Shown here: piece after piece, positions 33,982 to 45,733 of the stretch
Numbering within the stretch: position 1 is the first letter of the stretch
Layout: every line of letters begins with the position of its first letter
From: Weissella sagaensis
GTDB lineage: Bacteria; Bacillota; Bacilli; Lactobacillales; Lactobacillaceae
Direction: 5' to 3'
NCBI RefSeq assembly: GCF_005405285.1
Contig: NZ_BJDT01000001.1
Span: 344,726 to 408,725 of the forward strand
Length of the DNA stretch: 64,000 bases
The notes under the pieces: generated by a model
What the model saw: the letters and a program-made list of their open reading frames with translations, nothing else
Databases searched by the model: none
Told to the model about the DNA's origin: nothing
Translations under genes and position numbers: made by a program

Positions 33982-34653
33982 ATGGAAGCTTATAAAGAGA
34001 CAATTTATGAAAAAGCATTACGAGAACTAAAGGAAAAAATAATAAATGGTGAATGGCAACCAGGCCAAAGACTGCCATCGATGAAACAACTTGCACAAAT
34101 ATTAGGGGTCAGCGTGACGACCATTCGAGAAGTACTACATACTTTGGAAAATAAAAATATTGTGAGTATTGAACATGGGCGCGGAATTTATTTACGTAAT
34201 GATCCTAATTCGAGTGCAACGCAAATGATTTCAGTCAATCAAGATGTGTCGCTTCTGTCAGTGTTAAAAGCACGCTTGTTAGTAGAGCCAAAGCAAGCAT
34301 ATTATTGTGCACAAAAGGCAGATGAACATTTATGTAACGAATTAGAGGCAGCAGCAAACAAATTAGACTCTGAAATGCACATACATGATGATTTTCTAAA
34401 AACAGATTTATTATTTCATCAGTTAATTGCAGAAGGGGCACAAGAGCCTGCACTACAAACGATGTCTAATTCTATTGAACAATATCAAATATCGGGTCGT
34501 CGTATGACCAATACATTACCATTAATGCGAACAAAAGCTGCGTTGTATCATCAATTAATCTCAGCAGCGATTGCAACGCATAATGCAGTAGAAGCAGAAC
34601 AATTAATGACCATGCATATTGAATCTATGATTGCACCGCTTGAACAAAAATAA
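33982..34653 (+). CDS. GntR family (FadR-type) regulator of the dgo operon
   Basis: 223 residues. The N-terminal winged helix (ALRELKEKIINGEWQPGQRL, LGVSVTTIREVLHTLENK) is followed by an all-helical FCD-type ligand domain with spaced His residues. Behind its own Shine-Dalgarno (GTAGGAGAG) and a terminator, so it may have a separate promoter plus read-through. Likely represses dgoD-dgoK-dgoA-permease via the AGATA-N-TATCT sites, with galactonate as inducer; this is inferred from position. Confidence 0.88.
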   Translation: MEAYKETIYEKALRELKEKIINGEWQPGQRLPSMKQLAQILGVSVTTIREVLHTLENKNIVSIEHGRGIYLRNDPNSSATQMISVNQDVSLLSVLKARLLVEPKQAYYCAQKADEHLCNELEAAANKLDSEMHIHDDFLKTDLLFHQLIAEGAQEPALQTMSNSIEQYQISGRRMTNTLPLMRTKAALYHQLISAAIATHNAVEAEQLMTMHIESMIAPLEQK

Positions 34654-34667
34654 AATATTATTAAGGT

Positions 34668-34706
34668 AAATAGTTGAGCAAATTACATATGTTCAGCTAT
34701 TTTTTT
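34668..34706 (+). terminator. Terminator after the GntR gene
   Basis: AAATAGTTGAGCA and TGTTCAGCTATTT arms around TTACATA, then T-run. Confidence 0.8.
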
Positions 34707-36680
<1,974 letters not shown>

Positions 36681-36681
<1 letters not shown>

Positions 36682-38492
36682 TGGGATTTAAAAGTAGCCA
36701 GCGAATAGCAGCAATTGAAAATTTAAAAGAAAATGATTTTGATGTTGTTATTATTGGTGCTGGAATTACTGGAGCCGGTATTGCGCTTCAAACAGCAGCT
36801 TCTGGATTACGAACAGCCATTATTGATATGCAAGATTTTGCTGAAGGAACAAGTAGTCGTTCAACAAAGTTAGTCCACGGTGGTATTCGCTACTTAAAGA
36901 CTTTCGATGTTGATGTTGTTGCTGATACAGTGAGTGAACGTGCACGAGTACAACATGTTGCGCCACATATTCCGCGACCAGCACACATGTTGATGCCGCT
37001 TTATGATGATGCTGAAGCAACATTTACACCAATGAGCGCCGAAATTGCAATGGAAATTTATGACAAGTTGGCAGAAGTGCCAGCAGATAGTCCATTTGTA
37101 CATCGTTTATTGTCAGCAGAAGAAGCCCGTGATTATTTACCAATGTTAGATCATAAAGGCTTAGTTGGATTAGCAATCTATTTAGATTACCAAAACAATG
37201 ATGCCCGTCTAACAATTGAAAATATTAAACAAGCTGTTCATGATGGTGCTGTAGCTGTTAGTCATCTAAAGGCGACTGCTGTTGTAGCAGATGGGGATGG
37301 CAAAAAAATTAGTGTTGAAGATACTTTTACGAAAGAGTTGTTTGATATTAAAGGAAAAGTTGTTATTAATGCAGCTGGTCCATGGCATGACACAATTACG
37401 AAAATTGCCGATGAAGAAACAAAAGATACCATTCGTCCTACTAAGGGTGTTCATTTAGTTATTAACCAAGATCGTTTGCCAGTACCAAATACAGTATACT
37501 TTGATTCTGGTTTCCATGATGGTCGTATGATATTTGTTATTCCACGTGCTAATAAAACATATTTTGGAACAACTGATACTGATTATACTGGTGATTATTT
37601 GCATCCAAAGGTTGAACAAGTCGATGTTGATTACTTATTGGCAACGATTAATAATCACTTCCCTAAAGCACACATTACAATTGACGATGTGCAAGCTAGT
37701 TGGGCAGGGCTACGACCATTGATTGGTGGTGCAGGTGATTATAATGGTAATACAACTAAAAAGACAGCATCCGATGAAAGTTTGCATGAACTTGGTGCTA
37801 ACATAGATAAATACTTTAATAATGAAATCGAACGTCAAGAAATTGATGACCAACTAAAGCAGTTAACCAGTGGGGATAAGAGTGCTTCAAGTGTCTCGCG
37901 TGGTTTCCAGATTAAGGTTGAAAATGGCATTGTTAACGTATCTGGTGGTAAGTTAACAGATTATCGTTTGATGGCTTCAGAAACTTTGACAGCTTTAACT
38001 GAAATTTTTGCTGATAAGTTTGCAACAGATATTACACCGGTAGATTCAACAACCTACCCAGTGTCAGGTGGTCATTTTGATTTCCAAAATGTTGATGCTG
38101 AACTTGAAAAGTATGCTGAAATGTTAGAAGAATATGATGTTAACGAAGTTAAGGCTAAAGAAATTGCTAACTTGTATGGATCTAACACACCGCAAATAAT
38201 TGAATATATCAAAACAGGTGTTTCAGCACCTAAGTTATCAGTAGCTGAAACAAGTATGTTGCATTATGCAATTGATAAAGAATTTGTTTTGCGTCCGATA
38301 GATTACTTCTTGCGTCGTACAAATTATCTATTGTTTAAATCAGAAGACCTAGATCGGCTTGAAACACCAGTAATCAATGAGATGGCTAAAATTCTTGACT
38401 GGTCTGATGAAACAAAACAAGCGATGACAGAAGAATATACACGTTTACGTGATGAGGCACAACTAAGAGCGCTAAAGAAGGAGACAGAATAA
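36681..38492 (+). CDS. glpO: Alpha-glycerophosphate oxidase (GlpO type)
   Basis: 603 residues. FAD motif VVIIGAGITGAGIALQ, then STKLVHGGIRYLK and WAGLRPL. About 50 extra residues (roughly 370-420, a Lys/Glu/Asp-rich stretch before SSVSRGFQ) are the insert that marks the O2-using oxidase of lactic acid bacteria as opposed to the quinone-linked dehydrogenase. Product DHAP plus H2O2. One-base overlap with glpK and with the isomerase after it, so a tightly coupled operon. Confidence 0.9.
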
Positions 38493-39259
38493 TGTCGAAG
38501 AGAGTTCCTTTGATTGTTGGAAATTGGAAAACAAACAAAAAAGTAGCCGAAGTTTACGACTTCTTGCAAGAGATTAAAGGGCAATTACCTGATCCAAAAC
38601 AAGTCCAAGTCGGTATTGCAGCACAAGATATTTACCTGCATGAAATGGTAAAACGCAGCCAAGAATTGGATATTCCAGTAGATGTGTTTGCAGAAAACAT
38701 TCATTGGGCTGACGAAGGTTCTTATACTGGTGAAACTTCACCTGCTGCGTTAGCTGATATCAATGTTTCAGGATCAATTATTGGTCATTATGAACGTCGT
38801 AAGATGTTTAAAGAAACAAATGGATCAGTGGGCTTAAAGGTGACGGCTTCGCTTCGTAATGGATTGGTACCAGTTGTTGCTATCGCCGAAGATACAACAC
38901 GTTATAATCCAGATGATGAAGACATGGCACCTTTAACGGAGATTGCGGTTGGCTTAGCTGGTGTTGATAAAGCTAAGGCAGAAAACATTGTTATTGCTTA
39001 CGAACCAGCATGGGCAATTGGTGCTAGTGAAGCACCATCCTTAGAAGTAATCGAACATGCTGGACGAGTAATTCGTAATTCATTAGCAATCTTGTTCACA
39101 CAAGAAGTTGCTGACAAGATTCGGATTCAATATGGTGGTTCAGTAACACCAGAAAATTCAAAGGAAATTCTTGGGTTAGAAGATATCGATGGGTTGTTGA
39201 TTGGGCGTGCATCACTCGAACCTGCTGCATTCTTGAGCATGGTTAAAGATGCTATTTAA
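38492..39259 (+). CDS. Divergent triosephosphate isomerase in the glycerol operon
   Basis: 255 residues, TIM fold. Kept: Asn11/Lys13 (GNWKTNK), His99, Glu171 (AYEPAWAIG), and the phosphate site YGGSVTPEN. Changed: the near-invariant Ser after the catalytic His is Tyr100 (GHYERR instead of GHSERR), the VxCVGE segment reads VVAIAED, and GGASL reads GRASL. Probably converts DHAP from GlpO to glyceraldehyde 3-phosphate; a related phospho-sugar (tetrulose phosphate isomerase-type) is the alternative. Likely a paralogue of a housekeeping tpiA outside the window. TAATG overlap with glpO. Confidence 0.85.
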   Translation: MSKRVPLIVGNWKTNKKVAEVYDFLQEIKGQLPDPKQVQVGIAAQDIYLHEMVKRSQELDIPVDVFAENIHWADEGSYTGETSPAALADINVSGSIIGHYERRKMFKETNGSVGLKVTASLRNGLVPVVAIAEDTTRYNPDDEDMAPLTEIAVGLAGVDKAKAENIVIAYEPAWAIGASEAPSLEVIEHAGRVIRNSLAILFTQEVADKIRIQYGGSVTPENSKEILGLEDIDGLLIGRASLEPAAFLSMVKDAI

Positions 39260-39270
39260 GGGTAAATAAA

Positions 39271-39963
39271 ATGAAAAAGAAAATATTTGGGGAAGTTTTT
39301 GGAAGTGCATTACTAGTATTCTTTGGACCCGCTTTAGTTATTATGGGAGGCGGATACAATGACCTATTAGGACCATCTATTGGATGGGGAGTTTTGCTAG
39401 CTGTATTGGTTTATGCTTTTGGACCTTTGTCGGGTGCTCACTTTAATCCGGCAGTAACCTTTATGAACTTTTTGAACAAGCAAATGAAGGGTACAGAGAC
39501 AATCATTTATATTGTTTCACAGTTAGTAGGTGGTTTGATTGGTGGGTTTGTTCTAAAGTTTACTTATCAAGCTTATCTAAATGGCGCTGGCTTGAAGTGG
39601 TCAACAGAAGTTGCTAAAAATCATTTGAATTCGACAGTATTTCCAAATATTTCAGCTGGTATGGCTTTCTTCGTTGAGGTTATATTGACGACAGTATTGT
39701 TAGTTGTTATTTTGGCTTTGAATGATCCTAAGACTAAGACTTACAATCTACAAGCACCAATTGCTGTTGGTTTGACGATTGCGTTACTAGTTTTTGTTGC
39801 TGGTAACTTAACGGGTGCTTCAATGAACCCTGTACGTTCATTGTTCCCTGCAATCTTTGCTGGTGGTCTAGCTATGCAAGACATATGGGTATATCTAACA
39901 GCACCGTTTGTTGGTTCGATTATTGGGGCGTTGATTCACCGTTATATTTTGACAGAAAAATAA
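39271..39963 (+). CDS. glpF: Glycerol uptake facilitator (aquaglyceroporin)
   Basis: 230 residues, six spans plus two half-helices. The two NPA-type boxes are HFNPAVT and SMNPVRS; the second has Val for Ala. It allows passive entry of glycerol for GlpK. Starts 11 bp after the isomerase; last gene of the operon. Confidence 0.92.
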   Translation: MKKKIFGEVFGSALLVFFGPALVIMGGGYNDLLGPSIGWGVLLAVLVYAFGPLSGAHFNPAVTFMNFLNKQMKGTETIIYIVSQLVGGLIGGFVLKFTYQAYLNGAGLKWSTEVAKNHLNSTVFPNISAGMAFFVEVILTTVLLVVILALNDPKTKTYNLQAPIAVGLTIALLVFVAGNLTGASMNPVRSLFPAIFAGGLAMQDIWVYLTAPFVGSIIGALIHRYILTEK

Positions 39964-40007
39964 ATGATGTTGATTTAACAAAGTTGACGTTAGATAACAA
40001 ATGTAAA

Positions 40008-40044
40008 TAACCGTTTCTCTAGTAACATAGAGGGACGGTTTTTT
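40008..40044 (+). terminator. Glycerol operon terminator
   Basis: AACCGTTTCTCT and AGAGGGACGGTT arms around AGTAACAT, then T-run. Confidence 0.86.
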
Positions 40045-40081
40045 GTGTGAAATTATATAACTTTTAGTTGTATATGGGTGA

Positions 40082-40095
40082 TGTAAGCGTTGTCA
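40082..40095. promoter_or_regulatory. cre site upstream of the DUF5695-like locus
   Basis: TGTAAGCGTTGTCA matches the CcpA consensus at all constrained positions. It lies 56 bp before the start codon, so near the promoter; TTGTCA at its right end could serve as -35, but no good -10 was found. Confidence 0.75.
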
Positions 40096-40150
40096 TTAAC
40101 GTGCTAAACTACAGAGGTAGCTTAATTAAAAGAGGCTAAAGGAGTCAAAA

Positions 40151-42496
40151 ATGGAGAATAATAAACTGCAAATGCAGGTACATCCCCGAGGTTATGTACA
40201 ATCATTAGTTATGAAAGATGATCCCTATCATATGAATTGGGTTATTGATAATGAGTATTTGAAACAAGCGTCATTTAATGAGTCAGATAAATTATTTGGT
40301 GAATTTACGATTACAATTGATGGTCAAACAATCAATAGTACTGATAATCAACCGCAAGTAATAACGAAGCAACAACAAGTAGTGGTTACCTATGAATTAT
40401 TAAAAAAAATACAAGTAACATTTGAATATGATTTATCAATTGAGGATCAGTTAAATTGGCATATTAGTTTAGATAATTTAACATCAGAGAATATTAAAAT
40501 TAATAATTTTGGTGTTTGGTTATCATTAGCATATGTTATGTTTCGAGATAAAAATGTTGCAAAAAACATTCATGAATCAGCAGCAGTGTATCCATCAATA
40601 TCACGTGATTTTACAAAAATTAACGCAGTGAGACGCGATAATCAATCTGGTAATCTTGGCATTTATCAAACGTATGGACAAACATTGTCGATAGGAACTT
40701 ATGCAGCATATAATAATTTATTCTTTGAAAATGTTTCACCTTCGTTAGACGGTATGCTGTTTCATCAGCTCATTCTCGCAGGTGGGTATGATGAGCATTT
40801 TGAAAATAATGATTGGATTTATGATAAAAGTCCGGTTACAGTAAAAGCCAGTGCCTCAATATCGTGGCATTATGTGATGAAAAAAAATGACTCGGAGCAA
40901 GAATTTTATAAAAACGCTAGTAAAGTAGGCCAACCAACAATCTCGTATCAACCATTGAACATTTTGCACCAACCAAGTTATCTAACAGTTAATGGGGATG
41001 CTCATGAATTAGTTTCTGTAATAGCTTATGCTGGTGAAGGCGGTAAACAAGAAGTAAAATTACAATTTCAACAACAATTATCAAATCAATATCAAGTATC
41101 ATTTAAACCAGTTATGCTTGGTGAACATAAAATAGTTTTTGATTTTTCAGATGGTACACAAGATTCGGTTGTTTTAAATGTTATGACTCCACTAAACGAA
41201 GTCATTGATAAACGCGTAAAATATATTTCGGAAAAATTGTACCAAGGTAAAGATGGGAAAACACCATATGCTTTTACACCAATATCTAATCAAGGTGAAT
41301 CATTAGGTAAGTTAAGTCTTGTTTTGAAGAAAAATTTGATGGGAACTTTAGATAAGCAACAGGTGCAACAAGTTGAAGCGAGTGCGGTAAATTATGTGCG
41401 TCCAAAATGGTTTATTAATGGTGACTTTAAAAAGCCAAATAATTTATATGGTGATTTCTATCGTTGTATGGATTTTGAATATATTGCTCACTTGTTCCTA
41501 CTATTATCAGACTTTGATAATGAGACCTTATTATTAAATTCAGCTGAGGACTATTTACAGTGGGCTGCTGATGTTTTTATGTTACGTGTTAATCCTGATT
41601 TTCATGAAACTAAACGTGGGAAAGAAGAAGCACGTATGTTGGGTGTTTATTTTCTATATATCCAAGATTTACTCAAAAAGTTGAAGCAACATGGCTTAAC
41701 AGATTATTATGAAAAAATTAATAACCTTTGGCAACAAGTCACCAATAAAATTAATGAGAATCGTACAACATATCAAGCTGCTATTACGGAACATTATTTT
41801 GATAATGCTGGTTTTGGACCAACTGCTGGTGCATTAAGTGAAGCTGGTTTTAAAGATGGTGCAAGGATGTATGGCCAATTATTATTAGCGAATATTGGTT
41901 ATTCAAACGACTTTCGAGTACAAAACCCAGATCGTTGGTGGGAAGCACTTGCATATATGATTCACTCGCTATGGGGGGGTGTCACTGCTGCAGCAACTTT
42001 TAAAGTTTATGAGGCATTAAAAAATCCTGCTTATTTACAAGCTAGCTATCGTGCAACTGCAGCAATTATGTATTGTTATGATACAAATTCAGTTACCACA
42101 GCGAAATTAGATGAAGGGATGGCCACATCAACGTATGCGGTTGCCGGACCACATCTTAATCGACCAGATTTGTCTCGTAACCGCTTTGGTCAGTCAACAT
42201 TTTATTCAGATGGTGGTATCTTCAAAAAATTATTTAATAGCGCTAACGAGACGCCAGATTGGGACATGGGTGAGGAGCTAGTTGCATATCTTGATGGGAT
42301 TGGACAAAGGACCTATCTAGTGCATCAGGACAATCATTGGTCAGTCATTAATGGGACATATGAACAACAAAAAAATCGAATTAAGGTCATTAGTTTTGCG
42401 CCATACCAAAAAGAATTTTGGCTAATTGATGACACAGGTACCAAGCAACTAACTGAATCGACATTAGCTCAAAATTACTTATTTGATATTAAGTAA
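40151..42496 (+). CDS. Large intracellular probable glycoside-active enzyme (DUF5695-like)
   Basis: 781 residues, no signal peptide or membrane span. The N-terminal ~330 residues look beta-rich (SLVMKDDPYHMNWVIDNEYL near the start); from ~350 on the protein is helical with repeated W/Y-rich stretches (YGDFYRCMDFEYIAHLFLLL, RWWEALAYMIHSLWGG), as in (alpha/alpha)6-barrel glycosidases or lyases. The start recalls proteins annotated DUF5695. Catalytic residues not assigned. With an AraC regulator and a GPH transporter it forms a sugar-use locus; a cytoplasmic enzyme acting on an imported oligosaccharide is inferred. Confidence 0.62.
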   Translation: MENNKLQMQVHPRGYVQSLVMKDDPYHMNWVIDNEYLKQASFNESDKLFGEFTITIDGQTINSTDNQPQVITKQQQVVVTYELLKKIQVTFEYDLSIEDQLNWHISLDNLTSENIKINNFGVWLSLAYVMFRDKNVAKNIHESAAVYPSISRDFTKINAVRRDNQSGNLGIYQTYGQTLSIGTYAAYNNLFFENVSPSLDGMLFHQLILAGGYDEHFENNDWIYDKSPVTVKASASISWHYVMKKNDSEQEFYKNASKVGQPTISYQPLNILHQPSYLTVNGDAHELVSVIAYAGEGGKQEVKLQFQQQLSNQYQVSFKPVMLGEHKIVFDFSDGTQDSVVLNVMTPLNEVIDKRVKYISEKLYQGKDGKTPYAFTPISNQGESLGKLSLVLKKNLMGTLDKQQVQQVEASAVNYVRPKWFINGDFKKPNNLYGDFYRCMDFEYIAHLFLLLSDFDNETLLLNSAEDYLQWAADVFMLRVNPDFHETKRGKEEARMLGVYFLYIQDLLKKLKQHGLTDYYEKINNLWQQVTNKINENRTTYQAAITEHYFDNAGFGPTAGALSEAGFKDGARMYGQLLLANIGYSNDFRVQNPDRWWEALAYMIHSLWGGVTAAATFKVYEALKNPAYLQASYRATAAIMYCYDTNSVTTAKLDEGMATSTYAVAGPHLNRPDLSRNRFGQSTFYSDGGIFKKLFNSANETPDWDMGEELVAYLDGIGQRTYLVHQDNHWSVINGTYEQQKNRIKVISFAPYQKEFWLIDDTGTKQLTESTLAQNYLFDIK

Positions 42497-42537
42497 CTTA
42501 TCTATTATCCGTTTTGAAGATGGATTGGAGGAAACAG

Positions 42538-43401
42538 ATGAATCAACAAATTATTTCGATTTCAATGCCACCATTCCCAAGTTTTATCGAAGGAAATTAT
42601 ACGATGTTCAAGGCAGGGCAGCGTCATGTGCATCGCTATAATATTGGTTTTTTTGATTTAATTTTTGTAAAAAAAGGTACTTTATTTTTACGTGAAGATT
42701 CAAAGCAATATACGATTCATGAAAATGAAATGTTTATACTCCTTCCAAATGCAGAACATGGTTCTTGGCAACCTTGTGAAGAGGAAACAAGTTTCTTTTG
42801 GATGCACATCTATACAGACTCTAGATGGCAACAAGCCAATTTTCCGATGCGCTTTGTGTCAGATTTGCCAATTCCAGAATTACACTTCCATCAAAAGTCG
42901 TATACTTTACAATTACCAAAACTGGGAAAAATTGCTGAACCAGAACTAATATTTGATTTGCTGGACGATATTCAAAAAAGTACCGCTAGTCACCGTATCG
43001 ATAGTATTTGGTATACCGAAGAGTTATTTTTGAAATTCTTGAAATATATCGATACTCAGGGAATAGCAAAAGATCGTACCACATTATTAGCTGAAAAAGT
43101 TCATCTGTATTTGGCAGAACATCTTTCTGAACATGTTGATAATAATCTTTTGTCAGAAAATTTCCATTTGCATGTAAATTACATTGCACGTGTCATGACA
43201 AAAGTCTATGGTAAAACACCAATGGAATTGTTAGAAGAATTAAGGGTAGAAACGGCTAAACAATATTTGATTCATACAAACAAATTGATCAAGAATATTG
43301 CAGAACTTGTTGGCTTTGAAACTTATATTTCATTTACTAATCGTTTTAAAAAATTAACCGGTATGTCTCCAAAAGCATATCGTGCCACATATAAAAAATA
43401 A
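42538..43401 (+). CDS. AraC family transcriptional regulator
   Basis: 287 residues from ATG 42538 behind TTGGAGGAA. N-terminal cupin-like sensing domain (~10-150, KKGTLFLREDSKQY, FILLPNAEHGSW) and C-terminal double HTH (~190-287, ending FETYISFTNRFKKLTGMSPK). Probably senses the sugar taken up by the adjacent transporter and activates the locus through the region upstream of 40151. Confidence 0.92.
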   Translation: MNQQIISISMPPFPSFIEGNYTMFKAGQRHVHRYNIGFFDLIFVKKGTLFLREDSKQYTIHENEMFILLPNAEHGSWQPCEEETSFFWMHIYTDSRWQQANFPMRFVSDLPIPELHFHQKSYTLQLPKLGKIAEPELIFDLLDDIQKSTASHRIDSIWYTEELFLKFLKYIDTQGIAKDRTTLLAEKVHLYLAEHLSEHVDNNLLSENFHLHVNYIARVMTKVYGKTPMELLEELRVETAKQYLIHTNKLIKNIAELVGFETYISFTNRFKKLTGMSPKAYRATYKK

Positions 43402-43425
43402 AAATACTTTTTGGGGAGAAAAATA

Positions 43426-44763
43426 ATGCAAAAAAAATTAAGCATGACAAATATTCTAGCTTATGCCAGTACTGACACAGCCGGAAATTTGCTTTATTGT
43501 ACACTAACAAGTTTTATTCTTTACTTCTATACTGACGTTTTTGGAATATCAGTCGGTGCAGCTGGAACAATCTTATTAATTGCGCGTGTTATTGATTCAT
43601 TAGATGCACCCATTTGGGGATTAATTATTGATCATACACATTCAAAATATGGTAAAAGTCGGCCATGGTTTTTGTGGTTAGCAGCGCCGTTTGGTATTTT
43701 TTTAACACTATCATTTTTATCGCCTGATTTATCAGCTACACAAAAAGGTATTTATGCTTTAATAACTTATCTTGTTACTGGTATTATCTATACCGGAATT
43801 TCAACGCCAATTACGTCTATTTTGCCAAATTTAAGTAGTGATTCTAATGAACGCGTGAAATTAAATTCTTACCGTATGGTTGGGGGAAATATTGGCTATT
43901 TTGTCACAGCCTCATTTACTTTGCCACTTGTGGCATTTTTTGGTGGGGGTAATGATCAAAAAGGATTTGCGATAACTGCTGCGATTTATTCTATTATTGG
44001 AATTCTAATGTTTGTTTTTGCATTTGCTAAAACACAAGAGGTTAATTCTGGACCAGTAGAAACACAAAGTATTCCAGTTAAGGATAGCTTCAAATCTATG
44101 ATGGGAAACTGGCCTTGGATCATTATAGTATTAGCAAATGTAATGTACTGGTTGGGAAATACAGTACGTACTTCAACAGTTATTTATTATGCACAATATA
44201 ATTTAGGTCATCAAAATTATGCTTCATTATTGAACGGATTAGTTTTATTCCAAGTAGTTGGGAATATATTAATTCCATTCATGGTTAGAAAATTTTCAAA
44301 GGGACAAACATTAATTATTGGGTTTACTATTGCTACAATTGGGCAAATTCTTATGGGATTTGTCGGTGATAGCTTTGCACTGATTGTAGCAGCATGGATT
44401 TTTACATCTATTGGAACAGGAATTGCTGTTTCAATGCCATTTGCCATGCTATCTGACACTGTTGATTACGGTGAATGGAAGACAGGAATTCGTTCCGCCG
44501 GATTCTTAACAGCAATTGGTAGTGCATTTTGTATTAAAATGGGTTCAGGTTTAGGTGGTTTCTTGCCTTCTAAAATTATGTCGGCATCTGGTTATGTAGC
44601 TCATCATCAACAGACTGCGTCAGCATTAGCGGGTATTAAGTTTTCATTCATCTGGCTACCTGCTATTTGTTTCATGATTGGTGCAGCAATTATGTTAATG
44701 TATCCAAAGTTTGAGAGAAAAGAAGAACAAATTAAACAAGATTTATTAAGTCGAGGTAACTAG
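43426..44763 (+). CDS. GPH family (MelB-type) sugar:cation symporter
   Basis: 445 residues, 12 spans. The cation/sugar motif ARVIDSLDAPIWGLIIDHT with GKSRPW is that of the glycoside-pentoside-hexuronide family. GGGGAG precedes the ATG at 43426. Last gene of the three-gene locus; the substrate is probably the glycoside used by the 781-residue protein. Confidence 0.92.
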   Translation: MQKKLSMTNILAYASTDTAGNLLYCTLTSFILYFYTDVFGISVGAAGTILLIARVIDSLDAPIWGLIIDHTHSKYGKSRPWFLWLAAPFGIFLTLSFLSPDLSATQKGIYALITYLVTGIIYTGISTPITSILPNLSSDSNERVKLNSYRMVGGNIGYFVTASFTLPLVAFFGGGNDQKGFAITAAIYSIIGILMFVFAFAKTQEVNSGPVETQSIPVKDSFKSMMGNWPWIIIVLANVMYWLGNTVRTSTVIYYAQYNLGHQNYASLLNGLVLFQVVGNILIPFMVRKFSKGQTLIIGFTIATIGQILMGFVGDSFALIVAAWIFTSIGTGIAVSMPFAMLSDTVDYGEWKTGIRSAGFLTAIGSAFCIKMGSGLGGFLPSKIMSASGYVAHHQQTASALAGIKFSFIWLPAICFMIGAAIMLMYPKFERKEEQIKQDLLSRGN

Positions 44764-44783
44764 TATTCGAAATTAGCGGAAAT

Positions 44784-44828
44784 AAAGTTTGTAACTCTAA
44801 AATTTAAAGTGGGATTACAAACTTTTTG
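44784..44828 (+). terminator. Terminator of the DUF5695-like/AraC/GPH locus
   Basis: AAAGTTTGTAA (44784-44794) and TTACAAACTTT (44815-44825) perfect arms, T-run. Confidence 0.82.
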
Positions 44829-44842
44829 TTATTCTAATAATT

Positions 44843-44894
44843 AAAATAAGACCCGTACATTGGGAATTTCTTCAATGTATAGGCCTTATTTTTT
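44843..44894 (-). terminator. Terminator of the ndt gene (usable on both strands)
   Basis: AAAATAAGACCCGTACATTG and CAATGTATAGGCCTTATTTT arms around GGAATTTCTT, with T-runs on both strands. It lies directly after the minus-strand deoxyribosyltransferase gene. Confidence 0.8.
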
Positions 44895-44923
44895 ATACTG
44901 TGATTTAACAGCAATATATTATT

Positions 44924-45466
44924 TTAAATAATCTTTCCATCATAAATACGTGATGCAATACTCATAAAGTCAAATGTTGCTAGCTCATTTGTTGAACGAA
45001 CGTATGATGAGGGACCAATAGCTGGCATCAAGTTAATTGGATTAGCTACCCAATCTCCGTCGTAGAATGCAACTGTTGGGCGACCAAGAGCATTTGCATA
45101 ACCTAATTCAAATGCGGTACCACTATCTTCATTACCGGCTGTAATAACACCTAACGTAACGTCAGAATTTTGGATGGCTGTTATATCGGCATCATATGTA
45201 GCAACAGCCCACTTAAAATCAGGTTCAAAATCGCCATTTTCGTCAAAAGCTTGTCCACCAAATTGGTTAAGTAATGGCACATGAACGTAACTAATCGTTG
45301 GATTATTGTTTAATGCTTTATATGAAGCAATTAAAGTATCGATTTGTTGTTCTGAAAACCAACCAGCACCTAAGTAAATTGTCTTGGCACCAGGTACTTT
45401 AGTGACTTCTGATGAAGCCTCTTTGATGTCTTGTAGTTGTTGAATCAAGTCGTTCATACTAAGCAT
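44924..45466 (-). CDS. Nucleoside 2-deoxyribosyltransferase
   Basis: 180 residues. KTIYLGAGWFSEQQ, WAVATYDADITAI and DSGTAFELGYA (with the nucleophilic Glu) match class II NDT of lactobacilli, and the end IYDGKII resembles FYDG at the family's C-terminus. It swaps bases between 2'-deoxynucleosides in the cytosol for nucleotide salvage. ~25 extra N-terminal residues compared with the classic enzyme. GGGAGA precedes the start. Confidence 0.9.
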   Translation of the reverse strand: MLSMNDLIQQLQDIKEASSEVTKVPGAKTIYLGAGWFSEQQIDTLIASYKALNNNPTISYVHVPLLNQFGGQAFDENGDFEPDFKWAVATYDADITAIQNSDVTLGVITAGNEDSGTAFELGYANALGRPTVAFYDGDWVANPINLMPAIGPSSYVRSTNELATFDFMSIASRIYDGKII

Positions 45467-45733
45467 ATAAATCTCCCAAAAAAATTTTATTTATAAATAC
45501 TATTATGACATGCAAGTTGAATGAAAGGGACTGAAAAATAAAAATTTAGGATATTTTTGGTAAATTTACAAAACAAAAAGTTTGTAAGGTAAATATTTAC
45601 ACAAATAACACCAAACCAACATGAACTCCCTATTAAACCATGACAAATGTTTAATAGAATAAAAGTGTCGAAAAGACAACGCTGATTCGATTTATTGTTT
45701 TTGATACTATAACTACCATAGAAGGAGTTTGTG
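45467..45733 (+). promoter_or_regulatory. Divergent region between ndt and pstS
   Basis: 267-bp AT-rich gap. TATAAC at 45708-45713 is a likely -10 for pstS. TTTACA occurs at 45565-45570 and 45596-45601, reminiscent of Pho-box halves, but the spacing is not standard. GAAGGAG at 45721-45727 is the pstS ribosome binding site. Confidence 0.35.
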
